DNA of 64,000 nt from Danxiaibacter sp048498555 (GTDB lineage: Bacteria > Bacteroidota > Bacteroidia > Chitinophagales > Chitinophagaceae): NCBI GenBank assembly GCA_048498555.1, contig JBEHXT010000026.1, positions 10,736 through 74,735 on the forward strand. The letters run 5' to 3'. The position numbers and the translations under genes are program-made. Below the pieces are notes generated by a model. The model made no database searches. It worked only from the letters and a program-made list of their open reading frames with translations, and was not told where the DNA came from. Shown piece by piece: positions 27,833 through 35,900 of this stretch (position 1 is the first letter of the stretch; every line of letters starts with the position of its first letter).

Positions 27833-28476
27833 ACAACAGAGAATATGGAGTTTTTTGAGTTGCACAGATAATAATCCCTATTCAAAACAATGCTTTGCAA
27901 AATTTTGGTTTCCAGGTGATTCAATACGCCTGTGGCTAAACGCCTTTATTTTCATTTATCAATTCTATGTCATTTAAGTGTTGTACATATTAAACGCCTG
28001 CATGATTAAGATCAGGCTGTATGCGAGCGACCTCTGCAGTCGTGCCAATGACAGGTTTTAATTTTGTGCATTTTCCGCTCTGCTGAGCCTTTAGGCTCTG
28101 CAGGCTTATTCTATCGTCTACGGCGATCACTTGCAATCAAAAATCGCTACAAGCGATAAAATAATACCGCGAAGCTTGGAACCTTCGCGGAGCGTTAAAT
28201 CCCATCCTCCGTCCCCTCCTTTTGATTGTGGCACCCAAATCCCTTGTCGAGGTGATGATGCGGCTCGAGGCTTGCTCATAATTATGTGGTTGCTTTTTGT
28301 GCTGGTGCGATTACTTTTTCTGACAAGCGAGGATCGTCAATGTTGACGACAGGAGACATCTCCCAGGATTAACGTTGCCTGTTTAACTAAATCACATTGA
28401 ATTTTCGATATTCATTTCACCTCGCCACAAAAATTATCTGTGCAACTCCGTGAAAAAACTCCGCGCCCTCTGTGGT
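27833..28476. repeat. 640-bp gene-free region bounded by ~40-nt inverted repeats
   Basis: The left end (27833-27872) and right end (28433-28476, reverse complement) share AGAG, GGAGTTTTTT and the 16-mer GAGTTGCACAGATAAT, with one 4-nt indel and a diverged 5-nt patch. The interior has no credible gene. It contains a perfect 8-bp hairpin CCGCGAAG / CTTCGCGG near 28180 and a CTGC-GAGCC / GGCTC-GCAG stem near 28085-28110. It may be a non-autonomous or decayed repeat element; no transposase is present. Confidence 0.6.
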
Positions 28477-28550
28477 AAAAAAACATTTCACTCCTCAAAA
28501 ACAAAAATCCCTGGCCAGCGTAAACTCACCAGGGAATTGCGTCACGTATC

Positions 28551-28584
28551 ATTATCAATTATCAATTCTCCATTTTCAATTGCA
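28551..28584 (-). repeat. 7-bp tandem repeat, block D
   Basis: Heptamers on the + strand ATTATCA, ATTATCA, ATTCTCC, ATTTTCA, then ATTGCAT, running into the stop codon of the gene at 28585. On the sense strand of that gene the repeat begins on the last base of the TAA. Confidence 0.75.
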
Positions 28585-29730
28585 TTATCTTCTTCTTCCA
28601 CCACCACCGCCGCCGCCTCTGGCGCCTCCACCCATTGAACGTCCACCACCACCACCTCCTGAAAAGCCTGATCCCGACCTGGAATTGAAGTTAGATGACT
28701 GACGAGTTGATGGAGAAGGAGACTGCCGGTTGGAAAAAGAAGATCCGCCTCCGGCCCTGTCTGAAGTAGATGGCCGCGTTGAAGCCGACGGCCTGTTTGA
28801 TGGTGTGTTAGAAGGCCGTGTTGATGCAGAAGGCCTGTTTGAAGGGGTATTTGATGGCCGTGTTGACGCATTATTCCGGCCTCCACGGTTACCGTCTATT
28901 GATCCATTACCATAGCTTCCCCTGGCGCGGTTATCCGATACAGTAGTTGATCTGTTCCTGGTATTGTTATAATGATTAATGCTGTTCCTGTTATTGATGA
29001 CAACTGTATTATTTCCACCATGATAATGGCCGCCATAATAACCACCGTGATAGTAGTGGTTACTGCGATATATACCAACCGCCATAACGGTGGCAAAGCC
29101 AAACCAGGGTGGATAATACCCGTAATAATACGGAGGAGCATAAGGCACATAAGCCGGAGAATACACATACTGCACGATGGGTGCAGACTGCACCACGACT
29201 GTAGTTGTTGCCGGAACAGCTACGGTAACAGGATCTTCACCCTTATAAGCGGGATTAGGAGTAACCGGGGAATTCCCCTTCGGTTCTATAACATAATCTT
29301 TGCCATACAGCTCTTCATCACCAACAATCTGTAGGGAAATTTTTTTATCCTTGTTTCTGTCCAATAAGATCACAGCTATATCCTGTGTTTCTGTTTTACT
29401 AATATCATCCTGCAGTATAAATCTGTAAGAGTCCTCATCTTTTTTGGTAACCACTTTAATAAAGTCAACCTTATTATCCAGGTTCAAATCCAGGTTATTG
29501 AGTTTCTCTTTTGGATCATTCAGCGATTTTTCAAAAGCCTCAATTGTCTTTGACTTTTGAAACAGGTCCAATACGGCATACAAATCAAGATTATCTCCCG
29601 CCAGGCCTAACATAGGCAGCGTATCTTTATCATTTTTTGCATCTTTGGAATCTTTGGCATCTTGAGAAAAAGCCGGCATGCTGATCAAACCCAGCAACAC
29701 TATTAAACAGGGTAAAAGCAACTTTTTCAT
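28585..29730 (-). CDS. secreted protein with low-complexity Ser/Arg/Gly tail
   Basis: 381 aa from the ATG at 29730, which begins a signal peptide (MKKLLLPCLIVLLGLISM...AFSQ); an earlier in-frame ATG exists but would bury it. The order is an acidic DAKDSKDAKNDKD stretch, a globular domain (about 35-150) with a calcium-loop-like DLNLDNKVDF, a Tyr/Pro/Gly/His-rich segment, then a basic Ser/Thr/Pro/Asn tail with a 14-residue repeat (STRPSNTPSNRPSA) and a Gly-Arg end. Family not recognised. It could be an envelope protein interacting with nucleic acid or polysaccharide through its basic tail (inference). Confidence 0.75.
   Translation of the reverse strand: MKKLLLPCLIVLLGLISMPAFSQDAKDSKDAKNDKDTLPMLGLAGDNLDLYAVLDLFQKSKTIEAFEKSLNDPKEKLNNLDLNLDNKVDFIKVVTKKDEDSYRFILQDDISKTETQDIAVILLDRNKDKKISLQIVGDEELYGKDYVIEPKGNSPVTPNPAYKGEDPVTVAVPATTTVVVQSAPIVQYVYSPAYVPYAPPYYYGYYPPWFGFATVMAVGIYRSNHYYHGGYYGGHYHGGNNTVVINNRNSINHYNNTRNRSTTVSDNRARGSYGNGSIDGNRGGRNNASTRPSNTPSNRPSASTRPSNTPSNRPSASTRPSTSDRAGGGSSFSNRQSPSPSTRQSSNFNSRSGSGFSGGGGGGRSMGGGARGGGGGGGRRR
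28772..28870 (-). repeat. 42-bp coding tandem repeat
   Basis: Two full 42-bp units (28772-28813, 28814-28855) and a 15-bp partial unit (28856-28870) inside the low-complexity tail, encoding the 14-residue repeat in frame. Length changes here would keep the reading frame. Confidence 0.8.
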
Positions 29731-29784
29731 GACAGGGCAATTTATATGGTGAAACATATTCGAACTAGTTAATATTACAGTATA

Positions 29785-29819
29785 AGATGTCAGGCTTAAG
29801 GCGTAAGGTATCAGGTGCC
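29785..29819 (+). repeat. 7-bp tandem repeat, block E (left)
   Basis: Five heptamers AGATGTC, AGGCTTA, AGGCGTA, AGGTATC, AGGTGCC on the + strand, sharing the AGGTATC consensus with the blocks at 2193 and 8286. It lies 54 bp upstream of the gene starting at 29730. Confidence 0.75.
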
Positions 29820-29872
29820 TCGCTCATTTTTACAATTCGCAGTTGCCCACAACCACGCATCCTCTCATTCAC

Positions 29873-29992
29873 ACATTTGCACATTCACACATTCTTTCAT
29901 CCACCCATTCGCACATTCACACATTCACACATTCACACATTCACACATTCGCATATTCGCACATTCTCACATTCGCACATTCGCACATTTAC
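29873..29992 (-). repeat. 8-bp tandem repeat (minisatellite), block E (right)
   Basis: Fifteen consecutive 8-bp units, consensus ACATTCAC/ACATTCGC on the + strand, from 29873 to 29992 with three degenerate units near the left. The stop codon of the gene ending at 29989 lies inside the last unit. The + strand reading frames full of His/Thr/Phe through here are repeat artefacts. Confidence 0.95.
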
Positions 29993-31113
29993 AGGTTAAA
30001 CCTATATTGCAAACCTCCAATAAACTGTGAGCGGCTTCCTAAAAAGCCATACTCCGCACGTATCATCCAGCTTCTATTGATTTGAAATTGAGAACCAATA
30101 ATAAAGTTCCATGGGTCCAGTGGTTTCTTATCAAGTGAATATTGAATGGTTGAATTGCCCGCGCCGCTTACTATTTGTGAAGCCTGGTCCAATACATTAC
30201 CAGCCCTGGCCAAAGCGCCATTAGCGGCGTCATGCTTGGCAACGTTAACCGGATTTTTCTGCTCAGCCGTTGTTAGGCCGTCCCACCAGGTATCAACCTT
30301 CTGTTGATTTTGGGCAACCTTCATATAGCCTGTATCAATTTTACTTTGCCATTCGTTTATCGGCAACAGATCGGTTGCTTTTAACGATCCGGTGGTTCCA
30401 GTATTAATCTTTAACCGAAAGCCACCGGCCCAAAAAGCTATACTTTTTTCAGGATGCTTTTTAAAAGTTATGTTCTTCCCAATCCTTGGGCCAAACACAA
30501 ATGCAAAAGCGGGCTTATCAAGCGCGTTCACATCAGACCATGTACAGTTCATATCCAATGTGATAAAAAAACCTCCAACGCCAACTGTTGGTGTTAAACC
30601 AAATCCAAATGTGGTTGCATCAAAGTTTGCTTTAGAATGAAAGGAAGCCACTCTTTTCCACGAGCTATCGTCAGGTAACCACAAGCCGCAATCAACCGCT
30701 GTAGAGGTTTTTGATTTGGCAAAAATTGCATACACATTCAGAAATGGGAATATCCAGAAATCTGGCCTTATGTTTAATCCGTTTGATGTAGTGCGTGCGC
30801 CATCAAACCTTACTATCTGATCCAGATTGTATAAGGGCCCGTTGTTAACACCTACCTTGAGGTTATTGATGGATATATCTGACTGCTGAGTAAGATACTG
30901 AATACTTAGCCCGGCAGACTTGGGCAGCTTAAACCCTTTCTTAGCAACTTTCTCGCCCCAGATAGGAAGAAGATAGGGGTAGTCAGTTGTTTTCAGGCTA
31001 TCTAAAACACCAACATTCTTTTGGCCGATTACTTTGTCTGCGGTGTATTGTCCAAAAGTTTGCAAAGACACGAATAAAATCAGGTAACTTGCTAAAATGA
31101 TGTTCCTTGTCAT
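29989..31113 (-). CDS. predicted outer-membrane beta-barrel protein
   Basis: 374-aa secreted protein with signal peptide (to about residue 21, QTFGQ). The mature part has many amphipathic strands (LNIRPDFWIFPFLNVYAIFA, FGFGLTPTVGVGGFFITLDM) and ends in a terminal strand with penultimate F-N-L (GGLQYRFNL), as expected for an outer-membrane porin-like barrel. An internal helical segment (about 260-315) may form a periplasmic insert. No named family recognised. The stop codon lies within an octamer minisatellite. Confidence 0.75.
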   Translation of the reverse strand: MTRNIILASYLILFVSLQTFGQYTADKVIGQKNVGVLDSLKTTDYPYLLPIWGEKVAKKGFKLPKSAGLSIQYLTQQSDISINNLKVGVNNGPLYNLDQIVRFDGARTTSNGLNIRPDFWIFPFLNVYAIFAKSKTSTAVDCGLWLPDDSSWKRVASFHSKANFDATTFGFGLTPTVGVGGFFITLDMNCTWSDVNALDKPAFAFVFGPRIGKNITFKKHPEKSIAFWAGGFRLKINTGTTGSLKATDLLPINEWQSKIDTGYMKVAQNQQKVDTWWDGLTTAEQKNPVNVAKHDAANGALARAGNVLDQASQIVSGAGNSTIQYSLDKKPLDPWNFIIGSQFQINRSWMIRAEYGFLGSRSQFIGGLQYRFNL

Positions 31114-31649
31114 ATTTCTTCATTTCGTATTGACGAAACAGGTTATTTTTTGTTTAACGTCCATCTCTTTTAATTTGTTCAACTCATGTGATTTTCAGCG
31201 GGAAAGCATTTATCTCAGCATCGAAATTTGAGATCCGCTATCTGAAATTATTAAACTCTGCCGGCATCCACCCTCTCTATACAAAACGCAGTTTGCATTT
31301 AACTGTAAAACAGCGATAAATGTTACGGTTAATCTTACGTATCAATCTGCATAAAAAAAACGAAGCACTAACTTTAATAGCATGTATGTGCATCCGGTTT
31401 TAATGCTGTTTGTAGTGTACCTGAATGTTTAAAAAGCTTGCTTAATGGCGAAAGTATCAACCATGTACAAAGGCACGCGGCAACAAGTCCTTGTTCTTCC
31501 AACAATACTCCTCCATTTACACAACGCGTCACCAAACTATCATCAGGTGTCCACACTGAAAACGCAGAAATACATCTTCTGTTGTTGAAATAAATAAGCA
31601 TAACAGCTGGCATCATAATAAATCCACCCAGTGTTTCAAAACAAACAAT
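31114..31649. other. 536-bp divergent spacer without a gene
   Basis: Lies between the divergent barrel gene (minus) and LOG-family gene (plus) and must contain both promoters. I see no repeat, hairpin or convincing coding region in it. Confidence 0.4.
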
Positions 31650-32351
31650 ATGGCACAGAGCAATGACAAGAATTTCTTTAACGAAGGACGGACGATTGCC
31701 GATGAAATCCGCGACAGCCACAAAGCCATGTCCGATCTGTGGCAGGGCGTAAGTACTTTTGCTAACATTCGCAACTGCGTTACTGTATATGGATCGGCGC
31801 GCTTTCAGGAAGGGCATGAATATTATGAGTTGGCACGCACCATGGCAAAGGCACTCGCCGAAAACGGATACAGCGTTATGACCGGCGGTGGCCCTGGTAT
31901 AATGGAGGCTGCAAACAGGGGCGCAAAAGAAGGCGGAGGTGTTTCGCTTGGGTGCAATATTAAACTGCCGTTTGAACAAAAATTGAATACGTTTGTGGAT
32001 ATAAAAGTGGAGTTTGAATTTTTCTTCACGCGCAAAGTGATCCTGCGAAAAAATTCTATAGCCTATGTGCTTTTGCCCGGAGGCTTCGGCACTATGGATG
32101 AGATTTTTGAGGTACTTACTTTAACCCAAACAGGTAAGCTGCCACCACGGCCCATCGTTTGCATGGGTTCGGCATATTGGAAACACCTGGGGCAGTTTTT
32201 GCGGGAAACCATGGTTGAAGCTGCAACTATTTCACCCGAAGATCTGCAACTGGCGCTGGTAACAGATAACGTGCAAGAGGCTGTTGACCATATCACAAAA
32301 AAGCTTCAGCAAACACATGCAACAAACAGCGAGGAGCTGGATATCTACTAG
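31650..32351 (+). CDS. LOG-family protein (TIGR00730-type nucleotide phosphoribohydrolase)
   Basis: 233-aa cytoplasmic Rossmann-fold enzyme of the LOG/lysine-decarboxylase-like family, whose characterised members release the base from N6-substituted AMP or act as AMP/nucleotide nucleosidases. The hallmark motifs GGGPGIMEAANRGAKEGGG and PGGFGTMDEIFE are both intact. Starts a same-strand run of reserve-metabolism genes (PPK2 82 bp downstream), so a role in nucleotide recycling during stress is plausible, though unproven. Confidence 0.9.
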   Translation: MAQSNDKNFFNEGRTIADEIRDSHKAMSDLWQGVSTFANIRNCVTVYGSARFQEGHEYYELARTMAKALAENGYSVMTGGGPGIMEAANRGAKEGGGVSLGCNIKLPFEQKLNTFVDIKVEFEFFFTRKVILRKNSIAYVLLPGGFGTMDEIFEVLTLTQTGKLPPRPIVCMGSAYWKHLGQFLRETMVEAATISPEDLQLALVTDNVQEAVDHITKKLQQTHATNSEELDIY

Positions 32352-32432
32352 TTGTTAACAGTTTTGAAACATCTGCCTTACTCATGATTTATTCATTGCC
32401 TTATAAGGACCAAATTATATAAACGACATGCC

Positions 32433-33383
32433 ATGAAAACAAAAGAAAAAGAACTGGACAAAATTGAGATAACCAAACTCAACAAGAAAGAATTGATTCA
32501 GCGGGCAAAAAAATTCTCCAAAAACTTTTGCGTATCAGACGGAAAAAAATTCCGGTTGAAAGACTATGACCCCAGTGATGATGGAGGCCTTGGCCCCGAG
32601 GACAAGCCGCTTATTAAGCAGGTTTTACAGTTAGGTATAAATGCGCTTGCAACTATGCAGGACATATTGTATGCACAGGATCGTTGGTCTATCCTGCTGA
32701 TCTTCCAGGCGATGGATGCCGCTGGAAAAGATGGAGCAATCAAGCATGTAATGTCTGGAATTAATCCACAAGGATGCGAGGTAAGCTCTTTCAAGGCACC
32801 TACGTCAGAAGACCTTGATCATGACTACATGTGGAGATGCCTGAAGCATCTGCCAGAACGTGGGCGTATTGGCATTTTTAACCGTTCATATTATGAAGAA
32901 GTATTGGTAGTACGGGTTCATGAACAACTCCTGCAGAGTCAAAAAATACCGGAACAACTGGTAACAAAAAATATCTGGAAGGAAAGATTTGAAGATATCA
33001 GGAACATCGAAAAATATCTGACCAGAAACGGGACGCTTGTTTGCAAATTCTTTTTAAATGTATCTGCCAAAGAGCAGAAAAAAAGATTCATGGAAAGAAT
33101 TGACAACCCAGACAAAAACTGGAAATTTTCTGCGTCTGATGCTAAGGAAAGAAGATACTGGAAAGAGTATATGAATGCTTATGAAGACATGATCAAAAAC
33201 ACCGCTACGGAGGATTCGCCATGGTATGTAATCCCTGCAGACAATAAGGCCTTTTGCAGGGTTGCAGTGGCTTCCGCTATTATTGAAACACTTGACTCAA
33301 TTGGGCTTGAATACCCCAAAGTTGGCAAGGATAAACTAGCGGAACTTGGAACGATCAAACAGGAATTACTTGCGGAAAAATGA
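32433..33383 (+). CDS. ppk2: polyphosphate kinase 2 family protein
   Basis: 316-aa PPK2 enzyme that transfers phosphate between polyphosphate and nucleotides. The Walker A-like loop is FQAMDAAGKDGAIKH, followed by the SFKAPTSEDLDHDYMWR region and lid motif NRSYYEEVLVVRVH, all intact. Length and motifs fit the single-domain PPK2 group; whether it prefers AMP, ADP or GDP cannot be told by eye. It lies 42 bp before glycogen phosphorylase, linking polyphosphate and glycogen use. Confidence 0.93.
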   Translation: MKTKEKELDKIEITKLNKKELIQRAKKFSKNFCVSDGKKFRLKDYDPSDDGGLGPEDKPLIKQVLQLGINALATMQDILYAQDRWSILLIFQAMDAAGKDGAIKHVMSGINPQGCEVSSFKAPTSEDLDHDYMWRCLKHLPERGRIGIFNRSYYEEVLVVRVHEQLLQSQKIPEQLVTKNIWKERFEDIRNIEKYLTRNGTLVCKFFLNVSAKEQKKRFMERIDNPDKNWKFSASDAKERRYWKEYMNAYEDMIKNTATEDSPWYVIPADNKAFCRVAVASAIIETLDSIGLEYPKVGKDKLAELGTIKQELLAEK

Positions 33384-33425
33384 TCGCGTCTAAACAGTTG
33401 ATAACAATAAATACCGGTAATAAGC

Positions 33426-35882
33426 ATGAGTACAGATGTTATGCCTATTGGCCCAGGCAACACAACGGCCGAATTAAAAGAATCCATACTTGACCACTTT
33501 TGTTTTGACCTGGCAAAAACGCCAGAGCATGCAACATTGCACGATTGGTATATGGCCGTTGCCTATTCCGTTCGCGAAAGAATGATGGAGCATTGGGTAA
33601 ATTCTGCTGAACGGATACACGACAAACATCAAAAGATTGTGGGCTATTTGTCTGCAGAGTTCCTGATGGGGCCGCATCTTGGCAATGCAATTATTAACCT
33701 GGGGATTGAGCAGCAGATTAATGAAGCAGCCGAACAGTTGGGTATTGACATGAATGAGATCTTGCAGCAGGAAGAAGAACCCGGTTTAGGTAATGGAGGG
33801 CTGGGCAGGCTGGCAGCTTGCTACCTGGACTCATTGACGACTTTAAAAGTTCCCGCAATCGGATATGGCATCCGTTATGAGTTTGGCATTTTTGACCAGC
33901 AAATCCACGATGGGTGGCAAGTAGAAGTTACCGACAAATGGTTGCGCAACGGCAACCCCTGGGAGATAGTAAAACCAGAGCTCAGCTATAGTGTTAAACT
34001 GGGAGGCAAAACAGAAGGCTACACAGATGAACAGGGCATTTATCGCGTAAAATGGATACCAGAATACGAAATACGAGGTGTTGCATATGACACCCCGGTT
34101 CCCGGCTATAAAAATGAAACCATTAACCTGTTGCGCTTGTGGAAATCAGAAGCAGCAGAATCGTTTGACTTCAATGCTTTTGATAAAGGCGATTATTATG
34201 GAGCGGTACATGAGAAAGTATTTTCAGAAACAATCTCAAAGGTTTTATATCCGAACGATGTATCTGAAGCCGGAAAAAAACTGAGATTGTCTCAACAATA
34301 TTTTTTTGTGTCCTGTTCATTGCAAGATGCCTTGCATATATTGAAACTGCGCGGCCTTGGCATTGACGACCTTCCTGATGCAATAACATTCCAATTGAAT
34401 GATACACATCCGTCCATTGCAATTGCCGAACTGATGCGCCTGCTGGTTGACGAACAGTCGGTACCGTGGGATAAAGCATGGGAATGCACAAAGAAAACTT
34501 TTGCTTACACCAATCACACATTGTTACCAGAGGCACTGGAAAAATGGTCGCTTCCACTATTTGCGTACATCTTACCGAGACATTTGGAAATTATCTACGA
34601 AATCAACAGCCGCTTCTTAACTGACATCAGGGATAAATATCCCGGTGATGATGACCGCGTCCAGCGTATGTCAATTATAGATGAGCAAGGCAGCAAAGCC
34701 GTTCGCATGGCTCACCTCGCAAGCATTGGCAGCCATGCCATTAACGGCGTATCCGCGTTACATACAGAATTGTTGAAGCAGGATGTGCTGCATGATTTTT
34801 ACGAATTGCATCCTGATACTTTTTTTAATATTACCAACGGTGTTACGCCAAGGCGATGGATAAAATTGTATAACCCGCGCCTTGCTTCGCTGATCACAGA
34901 CCGCATTGGTGAAAAATGGATTACCAACTTAGAAACAGAACTAATCAAGCTTGAATCATCAGCAGATGACCAGGCATTCCAGCAAGCATGGCGTGAGGTA
35001 AAAAAGCAGAATAAGTCAGACCTTGCCGCATTGGTACAACAGCGTGTTGGTGTAGCAATAAACCCGGATTCATTATTCGATATACAGGTTAAACGTATTC
35101 ACGAATACAAACGGCAACACCTGAGCGCGCTGCATATTATCCACCTTTACAATCGCATCAAACAAAAACGGACAGAAGGCATAACGCCACGTACTTTTAT
35201 TTTTGGAGGAAAAGCTGCCCCGGGATATTTTATGGCCAAACTGATCATTAAACTGATCAATGCTATTGGCGAAACAGTTAATAACGATCCCGAAGTAAAT
35301 CAATTTATACGCGTGGTTTTCTTTCCTGATTTTAATGTAAAGAACGGTGCACATATTTACAAAGCCGCAGATCTTTCTGAACAGATTTCCACCGCGGGCA
35401 AAGAAGCATCAGGCACGGGCAATATGAAATTTTCCATGAATGGCGCACTCACTATAGGAACCTATGATGGCGCTAATATTGAAATAATGGAAGGTGTTGG
35501 CGCAGACAACTTTTTCCTCTTTGGACTAAATGCTGAAGAAGTAAAAACAACCAAACAAAATGGCTATCATCCCTACGATGTATATAACAACAACATCGAT
35601 CTGAAAGAAGTAATTGACTTAATACAGGCGGGTGTCTTTTCAAACGGAGATACCAATATTTTCAGGCCACTGATCAACTCTTTACTGGGTGATGACCCTT
35701 ATCTCGTATTGCAGGACTACCAGGCCTATATTGATTGCCAGCAAAGGGCTTCAGATGCTTACACCAATCAGCAGGCATGGAATAAAATGTCCATCCTGAA
35801 TGTTGCAAGAATGGGCAAATTTTCTTCCGACAGGTCAATAAGAGAATATTGCAAAAACATCTGGAACGTTAGGCCCGCGTAA
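33426..35882 (+). CDS. glgP: glycogen/alpha-glucan phosphorylase
   Basis: 818-aa cytoplasmic enzyme that phosphorolyses alpha-1,4-glucan to glucose-1-phosphate with a PLP cofactor. Family motifs are intact: EPGLGNGGLGRLAACYLDS near the N-terminus, FQLNDTHPSIAIAELMR in the middle, and the PLP-lysine motif EASGTGNMKFSMNGAL with K668. The length is full for GlgP. The debranching enzyme gene follows after 18 bp, so the pair degrades glycogen together. Confidence 0.97.
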   Translation: MSTDVMPIGPGNTTAELKESILDHFCFDLAKTPEHATLHDWYMAVAYSVRERMMEHWVNSAERIHDKHQKIVGYLSAEFLMGPHLGNAIINLGIEQQINEAAEQLGIDMNEILQQEEEPGLGNGGLGRLAACYLDSLTTLKVPAIGYGIRYEFGIFDQQIHDGWQVEVTDKWLRNGNPWEIVKPELSYSVKLGGKTEGYTDEQGIYRVKWIPEYEIRGVAYDTPVPGYKNETINLLRLWKSEAAESFDFNAFDKGDYYGAVHEKVFSETISKVLYPNDVSEAGKKLRLSQQYFFVSCSLQDALHILKLRGLGIDDLPDAITFQLNDTHPSIAIAELMRLLVDEQSVPWDKAWECTKKTFAYTNHTLLPEALEKWSLPLFAYILPRHLEIIYEINSRFLTDIRDKYPGDDDRVQRMSIIDEQGSKAVRMAHLASIGSHAINGVSALHTELLKQDVLHDFYELHPDTFFNITNGVTPRRWIKLYNPRLASLITDRIGEKWITNLETELIKLESSADDQAFQQAWREVKKQNKSDLAALVQQRVGVAINPDSLFDIQVKRIHEYKRQHLSALHIIHLYNRIKQKRTEGITPRTFIFGGKAAPGYFMAKLIIKLINAIGETVNNDPEVNQFIRVVFFPDFNVKNGAHIYKAADLSEQISTAGKEASGTGNMKFSMNGALTIGTYDGANIEIMEGVGADNFFLFGLNAEEVKTTKQNGYHPYDVYNNNIDLKEVIDLIQAGVFSNGDTNIFRPLINSLLGDDPYLVLQDYQAYIDCQQRASDAYTNQQAWNKMSILNVARMGKFSSDRSIREYCKNIWNVRPA

Positions 35883-35900
35883 AAACAACCTTTAGGTTTT

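Noticed and set aside
28131..28346. 71-codon plus-strand frame in the 640-bp element
   Set aside because: No start context, no homology I can see, and it crosses the hairpin structures of a repeat region.
27833..28476. Insertion sequence
   Set aside because: Inverted ends exist but no transposase frame and no obvious target duplication.
29873..29992. CRISPR array
   Set aside because: The unit is 8 bp without spacers and there are no cas genes; it is a tandem microsatellite.
29787..30085. Three overlapping plus-strand frames rich in His, Thr and Phe
   Set aside because: They are translations of the 8-bp repeat array; all frames stay open because the repeat contains no stop.
31374..31979. 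Long minus-strand open frame overlapping the LOG-family gene
   Set aside because: It lies mostly antisense to a well-supported enzyme gene, with no family resemblance and random-looking composition.
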